The notes under the pieces were generated by a model. It worked only from the letters and a program-made list of their open reading frames with translations, made no database searches and had not been told where the DNA came from. Below are positions 15,845-24,199 of a stretch of 34,664 nucleotides of DNA, one piece after another. This DNA is from a virus, in the IMG/VR virus record IMGVR_UViG_3300035183_000745, positions 1 through 34,664 of that record, one strand, 5' to 3'. The stretch's first letter is position 1. Every line of letters starts with the position of its first letter. The translations under genes and the position numbers were made by a program.

Positions 15845-16315
15845 TCACTTTTCGTGAGGGTACACAACGTCCTCGGCCACTTTTTTTTCTTCTGCCTGCT
15901 GGCGCGCCGCCACGAGTGCGCGCCGTTGCGCCCCCGGCGCTGTCCGGGGCGGTCCGGGGAGGTGTTTCAGCACTTCGGCAAAAAAAGGTTCGCATGTGGG
16001 ACACCGATGGTCCATATACGGAACCTCCGGCTGCTCTGGACAGGCGCACCAGCTGTAGGCCGGAAGATTTTGAAACCACCGTACCCGCTCAAGGACGGGC
16101 AATCCATCCGAATCGACAGCGCCCGTATACCGGGCAACGCACATACCACCGGTTTTGATGACGCCATCGAGGTCTTGGTGATGGCGACACACATGCGTCT
16201 CTGCACAGTGTTCACACGCCACATCACAACAAGAGCACCAGCATGAACTTACATCATGCACCGCATGGTCCCCAGAAAAACAATGTACAGTAGAACCGTC
16301 AAACACTAAAAGCAT
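15845..16315 (-). CDS. Cys/His-rich putative zinc-binding protein, 156 aa
   Basis: Thirteen cysteines lie in the first 108 residues. A dense cluster runs from residue 25 to 46 (CWCSCC, then CEHC, then CRHH). A second group gives CAC at 90-92 and CPTC at 105-108, a zinc-ribbon-like pair. The last 40 residues are Ala/Arg/Glu-rich and helical. This suggests two zinc sites and a helical tail. No named domain fits. The ATG at 16315 has a strong purine-rich site (GGAAGGA) five bases upstream. It stands just after the long fibre gene, with a promoter-like sequence before it, so it may be separately controlled. Possible roles are a virion metal-stabilised protein or a host-directed zinc protein. Confidence 0.6.
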   Translation of the reverse strand: MLLVFDGSTVHCFSGDHAVHDVSSCWCSCCDVACEHCAETHVCRHHQDLDGVIKTGGMCVARYTGAVDSDGLPVLERVRWFQNLPAYSWCACPEQPEVPYMDHRCPTCEPFFAEVLKHLPGPPRTAPGAQRRALVAARQQAEEKKVAEDVVYPHEK

Positions 16316-16439
16316 ATAGTTCCTTCCTTATGTGTGTATTGCGGTTTGTATAGCGAACACATACACAACATGCAATTACCACAAAACCTAATAGTGGAGG
16401 CCCACAGTCATGCCGCTTGTAAAAGCCCAACGTCTTCAT
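16299..16439 (-). CDS. Possible 46-aa small membrane protein
   Basis: An ATG at 16439 with GGTGG six bases upstream opens 46 codons overlapping the Cys-rich gene start by 17 bp. The product has a basic N terminus (MKTLGFYKRHD), a hydrophobic stretch (PPLLGFVVIACCVCV) and a basic end. It could be a tiny membrane protein, but the same DNA contains a promoter-like sequence, so it may be non-coding. Confidence 0.3.
   Translation of the reverse strand: MKTLGFYKRHDCGPPLLGFVVIACCVCVRYTNRNTHIRKELYAFSV
16348..16376 (-). promoter_or_regulatory. Candidate promoter before the Cys-rich gene
   Basis: TTGCAT (16376..16371) and TATACA (16353..16348) are separated by 17 bases on the minus strand. Each matches four of six sigma70 consensus bases. 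Transcription from about 16341 would give a 5' leader of roughly 25 bases carrying the GGAAGGA ribosome site. Confidence 0.3.
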
Positions 16440-16522
16440 GTTGTTCCACCCCCACTAACCGTTACGTGTGCCCGGGATAGTGCAAGCCCAAAGACGTACT
16501 CTAACTACTTCTACCATCACCC

Positions 16523-19500
16523 TTATGCATTGTATAATTGTAAATAGCCAAGAAGGGAGCCGTTGGAATCGCGCACGGCAATCCTCTTTCCCGCTCTTGT
16601 AGTTGATGCGTTCAAGTTCTCATACTCACTTGTGTGCCAAAGCCCGTTGAGGTGCAACGGACCACCGTTGCAATCCAAAGAAATTTTGGCGGTTGATGGC
16701 ACGTTCAACTGTATAGAATTGAGGGAAATTATCAGCACATCTCCCCAACGCTTTGTAAAGTAGCCTATGTAAAATTGGCCCATGCCATCTGTAGACGGTT
16801 GCATGGTCAGGTATGGGTCTGGTGCCCCGCTAATTTCCATTTGTTCTGCACCTGAAGAGTTTTCAAAAACCATTTTCGATGGCGTTGCGGTCAAAGTTTT
16901 TAACCTGACCTTCCCCCCATTATCAATAAATAGCGCCGTGGCCCCCGCCGCAGAGGGATTGATTGTCACCAAATCTTCAAGCCCCGCCGACTGCACCTTT
17001 TGGTCTGCTGCAACGCGCTTCCATGTGTTGACTTGCTGGAGCGGGCCGACTTCAACCCCCTTAGCCGTATTGCGATAGGTTGCAATGCCGTAGCTCACTA
17101 CAGAACCAGCCGACAGGGACCACTGAAACGTGAGTGCACGACTGCCAATATCAAGTTTTAGTTGGTGCTCGTTAGGTGTGGCGGTGTCTGCCGCCTGATA
17201 GTAGAGAACAAAACCATCGGCCAATTTGTTGTCGCCTGTAAGCGCCGGTTGTGTATACGCCCAGGTCAGGCGGTGTAGACGGTTGCCCGTATCAACGGTG
17301 GTGTTGAAAATGCCCAAAGTCGTCGGGTTATTTGTTGGAACGCCAGGAACCCGTGTTGGGCGCCACCCAACCCCACTTAATGCGATGATATCCGCGTCCT
17401 GTGTTTGGAAGGCAAGTTCCGCCCGTGCAGCCGGATCACTGGCAATTTTCCCGGCGTAACGCTCTAGGCCGCTGCCCTCACCGCGATCTATCTTACCGAC
17501 AAGCAAGTAGGCCGACTCGGACTGCACATTGCCGTTCAGCAGTGTGCGCGTTGCGCCCCAATAGGACAGGGCATCAACCATACCATTCAGCGAAAGGTTG
17601 GTTAGCGGATTTTTGCGTGTGTACAGCAGTAGCGCAAGATTATCGATTGCATCACCTGCCCGCAGGGCTGTGACAGCAGTGTCAAGCACCATCGCCAAAG
17701 ATGCTGTGCCCCGCATGCCATTCATCCAATATGCCGTTGCTCCCGTATACAACGTGTCCGTTGAGTATTCCTGAAAGTGCCATACAGCGGAGTTTGGCGA
17801 TAACTGATGCAGCGTTAAATCGGCCTGTTCGACCGTGGGCACTGTGAAGAAGCCGCCTTCAGGACGCAATGTTACACTACTCACAATGAGTTCGTCAAAG
17901 GTCAAGGTGCCGACAAATTGCCCGCTTGTCGCATCATTACTAAACCCCACCACTACGGCCAGCCCCGCCGTGGCGTGCTCTGTAATGTCAGACAGCGTTC
18001 CGCTTGAAGCGGTCACTCCCTCTTGCACCCCATTCACATACAAATGTAATTCGTTGTCAGATTCAATTTGGACGCAAACGTGCCGCCACACGCCATCCCG
18101 CACGTCAGTTGCCGATGCCGTCGTCGACCAGCGTGTCCCGGCAGAATCGCGCGCCCGCCCCTGTAGTCGGCCTGTACTTGTCAAAATTAGCACGGCATTG
18201 TCCAGAAGGGAGCCAAAGTCATCCAGACCAACAATCGCCCGCGCTCCTGTCGCGCCTGCGGCAATGTTAATCCACAAATCCACCGACTTGAGGTGCTGGT
18301 ACCGCGTGGAGACAGCAACCGTGCGGATGTATGCTGTTTGTCCTGTTGTTGCGGAGAGCTGCACACCACGACCAAACTGGCCATTTGCCGTCGTAACCAC
18401 CGATCCACCAGCCGCCGTAACGGGCGTCATACGATCCCCGTCGTCTACTGTCTGCGAAACAACCGTGCTTTCAAATGAATGTGCATAGGCGGCGGCTTTT
18501 GTGCCGAGGTCGTACAGCATGGCATTCCAGCTTTTGGTGGTGCCAACGCTTGTAGTCGTGAATCGGACGTCTGCCGCTGGCCAGCTTAATGTTGCACCAT
18601 CTTTGGTGATGCCAAAACCGCTCTCGTTGACGGCGCTGTCGCCTGTGGCGACAATAGTGAAATTGTGTTGCTCTTTACCCCACACAATCCCCACATAATT
18701 AGGAGTTCCCAGGGACACGTTATCCCAGTCGGGAGAACTGGTGGACCCCACAATAGAACCAATTTCTGTGGCGTTGTCCGTGCGCCGATACGCCGCCACC
18801 CCAAAGGTAAGCCCCGCATTTGAGGGCAAACCGCGCAGCGTGAACGCATACGTCAGCGCCCCGGCAGTCTGCCGCGCAGCCATACTAAAGTGAGGATCGG
18901 TTAGTGTAGGTGTGCCAGCGCCCGTTTTCCACCATATCAAAAACCCATCTGCTTTTCTCGTCCCCTGCGTGTATGACCACGTTAGTGTAAAATCGACAGA
19001 GCCGTCGTCACGGCCCACAGAGGCGAAGCCGGAGGGGCTGATAGACGCCGTTGGCGCTCCCGTAGACCGATAGTTCACGGTACCGTCAAAACTGGTTTTT
19101 CCATCCGCTGCATTGGCCACAACGGTGGCGGCAGGCGTGCCCCCAATGTTGCTGGTGTAATCACCCGTTGCAGAAATGTCCGCCCAATCTGGCGCACTTG
19201 TGGGAGCCACGACGTTGCCCGCCACATACGAGCCTGCAATTGAGCTTTTCCTTGCAGCGGCAATGGCAAATCTATAGTTGCTGTTTGGATTCCATCCCTG
19301 GAATGTGAAGGCCGTAGCAGTGGCCAGCACCGCTACGGCTTTATCGGCTGTACTTGGAGCGCCCAAAGGCGCTGTGCCCTCTTTCCACATGAGTATAAAC
19401 ACATCAGCCGGAAGCAGCCCTTGTGTATAGTCCCATGTTACCGTGACGTTAAACGACCCGTCTGCCTGGGTGACGGCGCTCAGCCCCGTAGGAACTGGTA

Positions 19501-19666
19501 GGTTCGTGGGCGCTAACCCTGTGCTGTCCACCGCGCTGCTTGCAAACAGCACATCAAGATCGGTCACAAGGTTAATGAACTGTTGGGAAAGCCCTCGCAA
19601 CGCAACATCAGTCGGCCACGATCCGGTTGGGCTGAGCGGAATCTCCGTGCTGGTAACGCGAGGCAT
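16523..19666 (-). CDS. Tail fibre with three FN3-like domains and a LamG-like domain, 1047 aa
   Basis: Three segments at about 55-160, 200-320 and 772-882 share an FN3-like pattern: a TW-x-YTQ strand, then ADxFxLxW, then a GIA/AAYR strand. Between them, about 400-610, is a concanavalin/LamG-like domain with the diagnostic run GVWRHVCVQIESDNELHLYV followed by an NG turn. The C terminus after about 880 is a beta-rich, probably trimeric tip. Such multi-domain proteins bind host surface sugars or proteins. The ATG at 19666 overlaps the upstream TGA (TGATG) and has GGAGG 11 bases ahead; an ATG six codons earlier is less likely. It follows the beta-propeller gene, so it is probably attached to the tail. 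Confidence 0.7.
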   Translation of the reverse strand: MPRVTSTEIPLSPTGSWPTDVALRGLSQQFINLVTDLDVLFASSAVDSTGLAPTNLPVPTGLSAVTQADGSFNVTVTWDYTQGLLPADVFILMWKEGTAPLGAPSTADKAVAVLATATAFTFQGWNPNSNYRFAIAAARKSSIAGSYVAGNVVAPTSAPDWADISATGDYTSNIGGTPAATVVANAADGKTSFDGTVNYRSTGAPTASISPSGFASVGRDDGSVDFTLTWSYTQGTRKADGFLIWWKTGAGTPTLTDPHFSMAARQTAGALTYAFTLRGLPSNAGLTFGVAAYRRTDNATEIGSIVGSTSSPDWDNVSLGTPNYVGIVWGKEQHNFTIVATGDSAVNESGFGITKDGATLSWPAADVRFTTTSVGTTKSWNAMLYDLGTKAAAYAHSFESTVVSQTVDDGDRMTPVTAAGGSVVTTANGQFGRGVQLSATTGQTAYIRTVAVSTRYQHLKSVDLWINIAAGATGARAIVGLDDFGSLLDNAVLILTSTGRLQGRARDSAGTRWSTTASATDVRDGVWRHVCVQIESDNELHLYVNGVQEGVTASSGTLSDITEHATAGLAVVVGFSNDATSGQFVGTLTFDELIVSSVTLRPEGGFFTVPTVEQADLTLHQLSPNSAVWHFQEYSTDTLYTGATAYWMNGMRGTASLAMVLDTAVTALRAGDAIDNLALLLYTRKNPLTNLSLNGMVDALSYWGATRTLLNGNVQSESAYLLVGKIDRGEGSGLERYAGKIASDPAARAELAFQTQDADIIALSGVGWRPTRVPGVPTNNPTTLGIFNTTVDTGNRLHRLTWAYTQPALTGDNKLADGFVLYYQAADTATPNEHQLKLDIGSRALTFQWSLSAGSVVSYGIATYRNTAKGVEVGPLQQVNTWKRVAADQKVQSAGLEDLVTINPSAAGATALFIDNGGKVRLKTLTATPSKMVFENSSGAEQMEISGAPDPYLTMQPSTDGMGQFYIGYFTKRWGDVLIISLNSIQLNVPSTAKISLDCNGGPLHLNGLWHTSEYENLNASTTRAGKRIAVRDSNGSLLGYLQLYNA

Positions 19667-21189
19667 CAGGCCCACAGCCTCCATCCGTGTGCGCGGGTGT
19701 TCACACTAATACGGTGAATTTCGCTTTCTCCAGCATTGCCCGTCCACGAGAGGCGGACGGACCAGGTGGAACCCGTAGCGCTCCAATCGTTGATGAGTGC
19801 CCGCGCCGTTTGAATGGCGTTGCTGCCCAGGGTCGAGCCAAGAGCGAATGCCGTAACGTTGTCTACTGCGCTGCCGTCATAGCGAATCCCCACGGTCAGG
19901 GGCACTTTCCCGTAGTATTCCACCTCAATTTCATGTACGCGCCCTTTGCGGGACGCCCCCTGTGCAATGGGAAGAAAGGGCGTCTGTATGGTATGCGTAA
20001 TGGCCGCGCCCCGGTCGGTCGTTCCGTCATCAAATTGGACCAAAAAGCCCTTATCCGCGCCAGCACGCACGCCGCCCACCAACGATCCCATATCGCCCAC
20101 GCCGGTAAAGGCCGTTGCCGCAGCAATTTCGGCCCCAGTATATTTCGACCACAAAGCCCCACCGCCCCCAGGCAATCTGGTGAGTATATAGGTGTTGCCG
20201 CCATGACCAAACCAAAACTGTTGGCGTCGTGGGTAGTACGCGCCACGGTGGGCGAATACGCCCTCTGATGCGAAATTTAATGTGGGATTCCCTAGAAGCG
20301 GCGTGAAAAACTGTTGTAAAGGGCCGGTAATGTCCTGCGTAAGGAGCTGATCCGGCGTCCATACACGAATGCCTTCCACGGAAACAAGGATAATGCCCCA
20401 CGGCGTAGACACAATGCTTAAAGGAAACTGCGACCCCACTTCAGACACCCGCGCATTCAGCCCCGGCGTGGTCGGCGTGCCCATGCGCGTCCACACACTT
20501 CCATCACGGATGACAACAAGGCGATCTTGTAACGAGACCACCCCCCGAATTTTTCCACCTTCAGGATCGTCAAACAAAAAGACATTCGTGCCCTGCACTA
20601 GGCTTTCGTTGGACGGATCGCTCAGGTACACAAACCTGTTTATATCCGCCAGCACCGTACTCACTAAGCGTGAAGCGTACACCGCAACATACGGCCCGTT
20701 GGTCTGCACGGGGGTTTGCGTTACCGCAGATAGGACGCCGTTGTACGAGTAGAGGCCATTGGACCCATTCGCCAAAAATGTGCGGTCTCGATCCGCCCAG
20801 TTCACGAAAAACCAGTCGGCCCCCTCCGCCGCATTAAATGCGCCGGTGGGCTGACTAAACGCCCCGCCACCCACGGAATGATACAGCACCCGCCGTGCAG
20901 CCGTGGCGTTTTTCACCCACACCAGTGTGGCGTTCGACCCTGTGCGGGGGTAATGCCGCCACACATCACTTACTGTGAGGTCGGCCCCCCCTCCGATAAT
21001 GGTGTTAAAATCGGCAATGCTGGTGCGCCCTCGCCGTGCTCGCACGCGCACGGGCGCTTGGGGATTCTCCTGGACATAATCAATATTTTCAGCCACAAGC
21101 AAGGCTGTGGAAGGCACGCCCAACGGTGCGCCTATTGGCGCTTGCCAGCCGTCCCGCCAGTCTGTCAGGTGCCAACGAAAATCCGCCAT
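19666..21189 (-). CDS. Beta-propeller tail (nozzle/hub) protein candidate, 507 aa
   Basis: The protein is built from repeated blades: strands of the type RDRTFLANGSNGLYSYNGV, RFVYLSDPSNESL, DRLVVIRDGSVWTRMG and QQFWFGHGGNTYIL, spaced about 40-60 residues. The last 130 residues look like an added beta-sandwich (HEIEVEYYGKVPLTVGIRYD). Beta-propeller proteins of this size serve as the nozzle or tail hub of several short-tailed phages, and this gene lies directly after two adaptor-like genes and before the fibre, which is the expected order. No hydrolase motif is seen. A secreted glycan-binding propeller is a weaker alternative. Confidence 0.6.
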   Translation of the reverse strand: MADFRWHLTDWRDGWQAPIGAPLGVPSTALLVAENIDYVQENPQAPVRVRARRGRTSIADFNTIIGGGADLTVSDVWRHYPRTGSNATLVWVKNATAARRVLYHSVGGGAFSQPTGAFNAAEGADWFFVNWADRDRTFLANGSNGLYSYNGVLSAVTQTPVQTNGPYVAVYASRLVSTVLADINRFVYLSDPSNESLVQGTNVFLFDDPEGGKIRGVVSLQDRLVVIRDGSVWTRMGTPTTPGLNARVSEVGSQFPLSIVSTPWGIILVSVEGIRVWTPDQLLTQDITGPLQQFFTPLLGNPTLNFASEGVFAHRGAYYPRRQQFWFGHGGNTYILTRLPGGGGALWSKYTGAEIAAATAFTGVGDMGSLVGGVRAGADKGFLVQFDDGTTDRGAAITHTIQTPFLPIAQGASRKGRVHEIEVEYYGKVPLTVGIRYDGSAVDNVTAFALGSTLGSNAIQTARALINDWSATGSTWSVRLSWTGNAGESEIHRISVNTRAHGWRLWA

Positions 21190-21194
21190 AATGC

Positions 21195-21902
21195 CTACTG
21201 GTTGGGCGTCAATTGCGCCGCTCTCGCCAACATCGCGGTGAATTTACGAGGACTCATGCGCCGCTGTTCCGCGCGGGCCTGCATACGCGCCGCGCCGCTC
21301 TCATACAGAGCTTGCGCCTGAGCCTGGTCCTGAATAATACCTTCCGCCTGGTCTGCCGGAAGATACCTTGCCGCCCAATACAAGCACCCATTCACCAGAG
21401 TGTTCAGGTCCTCAAAGCGCACTTCTGTAATTTCTGTAGTGCCGCTAATGATTGTAGGAGGCGCGAGATAAAAAACCCGCGCACTGGCCGCAGCATTGGC
21501 CTGATCGACAGGCGGCCACGTCTCCAGCTGCGTATCGTCTGGGTAGATTCGCCATATACGAGGCCGACCCCAGGTAGAGCTACCCAACCGCGCAGCATCG
21601 AAGGCCGGTTTGTCGGCCTGTACAAGCAAACCGTCAGGGTACCCCCAAGCGGGCACAAGCAACGATTGCACACGATACGGGTAGTGCGGAGAGGCCAACC
21701 CGGTAATGGTGCGTGTGTTGTACTGGTACACGCCCGCAGCACCCAAAGCGAACGTTGCCTCTTTGGCCAGGGCCGATATAGCGCCGCGCTGCGCCAAATC
21801 AGCCAGCACAAAATCGAACACCTCCCCCACAATTGTATTTAGCGTAGAGGAAATACTGGTCAACCGCCGACCCACCTGCTGAATAATGGCGTCTTTCGTC
21901 AC
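21195..21902 (-). CDS. Second head-to-tail adaptor/connector-like protein, 235 aa
   Basis: The N terminus (MTKDAIIQQVGRRLTSIS) and a helix with VFDFVLADLAQRG are followed by a beta segment with YRVQSLLVPAWG and a strand pair RPRIWRIYPDDTQLETWPP, then a long C-terminal helical part. This matches the general form of podovirus adaptor proteins of the SU10 class, a helical bundle with a beta insert that docks under the portal. The C-terminal helix rich in Gln/Ala/Arg may be the tail contact. It begins with a GTG overlapping the TGA of the transglycosylase gene (GTGA). The call is from fold pattern, length and position; a tail completion protein is the main alternative. Confidence 0.5.
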   Translation of the reverse strand: MTKDAIIQQVGRRLTSISSTLNTIVGEVFDFVLADLAQRGAISALAKEATFALGAAGVYQYNTRTITGLASPHYPYRVQSLLVPAWGYPDGLLVQADKPAFDAARLGSSTWGRPRIWRIYPDDTQLETWPPVDQANAAASARVFYLAPPTIISGTTEITEVRFEDLNTLVNGCLYWAARYLPADQAEGIIQDQAQAQALYESGAARMQARAEQRRMSPRKFTAMLARAAQLTPNQ

Positions 21903-22393
21903 GCAGTAACCCCCGAACCGCCCGGCGCACTATGCTTTTCCGCCCGTTCATCCGCAAGCAATTCCGCATGTATACGTTGCACACGCTGAATGTACACACG
22001 GGTTTCCGCCGGAATTTGTGCGATCCAATCCGCTTGGGTCATATTTGCATTTTTCAAAACCTTGAGGACATTTGCGATGCCCCAATTATACGCTGCCAGG
22101 GCATACTCAATAGCTCCGGTACGAGACAATAACCAAGTCATATAGTGGGCCTGCACCATAATGGCATGCTCCGGATTGCGCACATCCGCGTTGGGCAATG
22201 CGAGCTTCTTGGCCCATTCCGCCCACGTAGAGTCCATAAATTGGGCCAAGCCCTTTGCACCTGCCCACGATGTGGCTTGGGGGTCAAGCCCGCTTTCCAC
22301 ATACGCTTGCGCTTTGAGCCATTGCCAATCGAGCGGGAATTTTCCGCTCTGTGCATAGTGCTGGAACAGAGAATCGTATCGAGAAGATATCAT
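21899..22393 (-). CDS. Lytic transglycosylase (SLT family), virion-associated candidate, 164 aa
   Basis: The Slt70-type catalytic motif is visible: YVESGLDPQATSWAGAKGLA, with catalytic Glu33, then QFMDSTW, and a later AAYNWGIANV motif that forms the sugar-binding groove. The enzyme would cleave the MurNAc-GlcNAc bond of peptidoglycan, giving a 1,6-anhydro product. It has no signal peptide. The ATGA overlap with the upstream adaptor gene and GTGA overlap with the downstream adaptor gene show that it belongs to the structural operon. It is therefore more likely a virion enzyme that opens the wall during DNA entry than the lysis endolysin. Confidence 0.85.
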   Translation of the reverse strand: MISSRYDSLFQHYAQSGKFPLDWQWLKAQAYVESGLDPQATSWAGAKGLAQFMDSTWAEWAKKLALPNADVRNPEHAIMVQAHYMTWLLSRTGAIEYALAAYNWGIANVLKVLKNANMTQADWIAQIPAETRVYIQRVQRIHAELLADERAEKHSAPGGSGVTA

Positions 22394-23127
22394 CGGAGAT
22401 TCAACCTATCCCGTGGGGCCTGTGCGTCGCGCTGCGGCATCACAAAAATGCGTTTTGGCAACGCATCCGTTTTGGCGCGTCGCACAAGCCGGAAGAGTTC
22501 CTTGTCGGCCCTCGTTGTCGGATTGATTAGCGGCTCCTCTGTGACCGTCCACCGCATGGCGTTCGTTTCTTGCCCCGGTACGTCCTCCAGCAGTAGCCCC
22601 GCAGCAGCCCATATGATGTATTGCGCCGCATTTTCCGTGAACCAATTGGTGTCGGCATCTACGGCCAGGTCCCGTAGATACTCCCAATACAAAATTTTCA
22701 CGCGGTATTCCCCACCCGTCCAGTCACTTGCCCCATCGGGCATGGGATATACCTTAAAACTCTTTGGCAACTCCAAAATGACCTTTGGAGGCCCTACAAC
22801 GCGAGTGTCTTCTTTGTACCGCCGTAACACATCCTGCTCGGTCCACCACGCATCAAACAACTCTTGATGTTCGTTGCCTGTAAAGCGCACAAGATACGGG
22901 TTTCCTCGCACGCTTTTGAACCGCGTGGGTTTGTTGCCCAACGCAGTGGTGTTCACTGCCGTCGTCAACTGTATACTCGCCTCCATGCAGGGAAAATTGT
23001 ACACTTGCTGCGCGATGTACACGGCGCGATTCACATACGAGCCTGCATTTCTGGTCAGAAACTCATCATCCACCAGGTACGGACCCGCTTTTGACAACAC
23101 CGCCTCGATGAGGGACCCATAGGTCAT
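22390..23127 (-). CDS. Head-to-tail adaptor/connector-like protein, 245 aa
   Basis: Begins with an N-terminal helical pair (TYGSLIEAVLSKAGPYL, AGSYVNRAVYIAQQVYNFP) and a beta insert with RFKSVRGNPYLVRF and FKVYPMPDG, then a helix-rich C-terminal half (NAAQYIIWAAAGLLLEDV) ending with a basic tail. This arrangement is typical of phage adaptor proteins that follow the capsid gene in podoviruses. Known adaptors form a 12-mer ring under the portal. The ATG at 23127 is three bases after the previous stop. Sequence pattern and gene position support the call, not a specific catalytic residue. Confidence 0.55.
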   Translation of the reverse strand: MTYGSLIEAVLSKAGPYLVDDEFLTRNAGSYVNRAVYIAQQVYNFPCMEASIQLTTAVNTTALGNKPTRFKSVRGNPYLVRFTGNEHQELFDAWWTEQDVLRRYKEDTRVVGPPKVILELPKSFKVYPMPDGASDWTGGEYRVKILYWEYLRDLAVDADTNWFTENAAQYIIWAAAGLLLEDVPGQETNAMRWTVTEEPLINPTTRADKELFRLVRRAKTDALPKRIFVMPQRDAQAPRDRLNLR

Positions 23128-23130
23128 ACG

Positions 23131-23751
23131 CTAGTCCTTGTCGGTGGGATTGCCCAGGGCGATAGAATCCTCCCCGCCAGCGGCATCCTCACTGTCTTCG
23201 GCATCCAACGTAAATTTCCTCGCGGCCTTTGCTTTTCCTAAGTGCCTTTTTGCTTTTGGCGCAGCTTTCGGTTCGTCTGGCGGTTCCAATGCCGTCCCAA
23301 CCTGCGTAAGCACGCCGGGATCACATGCCATCTCGTACACCTGTCCCACCCGACCAGAAGAAGTGACGCCCAATTCTGGGGTCTGCTCCGGAGGCACAAC
23401 GAGATGGGCGTGCAGTTGTTCCTGCCTCCGTTCAAATTCCACAAGCTTGGCTTTCACCTCCTCTTCAATGCGGGCATTCACTTCCGCATCAATTTTCGCC
23501 CGCGCCTCAAGCAGCAATTTGCTGCGAAGGGCTTGTTTGCGGCTTTCGCTCACATTGAACCCTGCTTCCGCCGCCAGTTCCGGGCTTACCGGCTCACCAT
23601 AAATGTTAAAGTACTCTCCGGGAGAGTCCTTATACTCCGCAATATACCACCCTTGCGAGTGCTTACGCATACGCAGCCCCCGATCCAAATCAAGGGCGTG
23701 CTCTCTGTGTGCTGCTTTTTGTGCTTGGGCTGATGTTGGTATTGTAGGCAT
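23131..23751 (-). CDS. Coiled-coil protein with acidic tail, 206 aa
   Basis: Residues about 20-55 include a basic, aromatic patch (RMRKHSQGWYIAEYKDSPGEY). A coiled coil follows at about 68-115 (RKQALRSKLLLEARAKIDAE, VKAKLVEFERRQEQL). The C terminus is Lys/Ala-rich (KAAPKAKRHLGKAKAARK) then acidic (EDSEDAAGGEDS). No family recognised. The ATG at 23751 overlaps the ribosome site GGGTGG near the upstream stop; a GTG nine bases earlier is possible. Being between the small head proteins and the adaptor, it may be a minor head protein or assembly factor. Confidence 0.5.
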   Translation of the reverse strand: MPTIPTSAQAQKAAHREHALDLDRGLRMRKHSQGWYIAEYKDSPGEYFNIYGEPVSPELAAEAGFNVSESRKQALRSKLLLEARAKIDAEVNARIEEEVKAKLVEFERRQEQLHAHLVVPPEQTPELGVTSSGRVGQVYEMACDPGVLTQVGTALEPPDEPKAAPKAKRHLGKAKAARKFTLDAEDSEDAAGGEDSIALGNPTDKD

Positions 23752-23753
23752 GA

Positions 23754-24110
23754 TTACCACCCCACAACTTTAACGACAAGAGTTTGCGTCACCGGATTAG
23801 TACCATCCGTCACTTCAGTACGCACGCCGCCACTTACATCGTTCGCAGCCACAAATGCGTGCAGGGAATTATCACTGCGTTTCCACGACCACCAATAAGC
23901 GCTCGCGCCACTATCCAACACTGTGAGGCTTTCAATCTGCCTGTATAAACCCAACTTTGAAAGGCTTAGCGGCACACCCGCAGCCTGCGTATATTGTTCC
24001 GAGCCTGCACCAAACGTCAACGTGGCGATAATCACAGACCGTTCGCCCGCCACGCCTTCAAGTCGGCGCGAGTTAATGGTGTATGTGACATCGGAGGCTA
24101 CAAAAGCCAT
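23754..24110 (-). CDS. Small beta-rich head/tail protein, 118 aa
   Basis: The sequence opens MAFVASDVTYTINSRRLE, then has IIATLTFGAG, GVPLSLSKLGL and WWSWKRSDNSLHAF, which gives a compact beta domain with a helix-like linker. This pattern is common beside capsid genes in uncultured phages, and I know it only as a structural protein of unknown role. The ATG at 24110 has AAGGAG eight bases upstream; the TTG two codons earlier is rejected for lack of that spacing. It is the first gene after the terminator at 24126-24163, so it may be expressed by read-through or from an unseen promoter. Confidence 0.6.
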   Translation of the reverse strand: MAFVASDVTYTINSRRLEGVAGERSVIIATLTFGAGSEQYTQAAGVPLSLSKLGLYRQIESLTVLDSGASAYWWSWKRSDNSLHAFVAANDVSGGVRTEVTDGTNPVTQTLVVKVVGW

Positions 24111-24125
24111 AGACAATACTCCTTA

Positions 24126-24163
24126 CAAATAAAATGGGGTGGTGACTATATGCCACCACCCCA
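24126..24163 (-). terminator. Rho-independent terminator after the capsid genes
   Basis: A 10-bp perfect stem (TGGGGTGGTG and CACCACCCCA, 24135-24144 and 24154-24163) with a nine-base loop is followed on the minus strand by TTTTATTT. This is the clearest terminator in the window and falls between the minor head gene and the following gene. Confidence 0.75.
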
Positions 24164-24199
24164 CAACTATAGCACACTCACAGGGAAGGTGCGAGTGGC

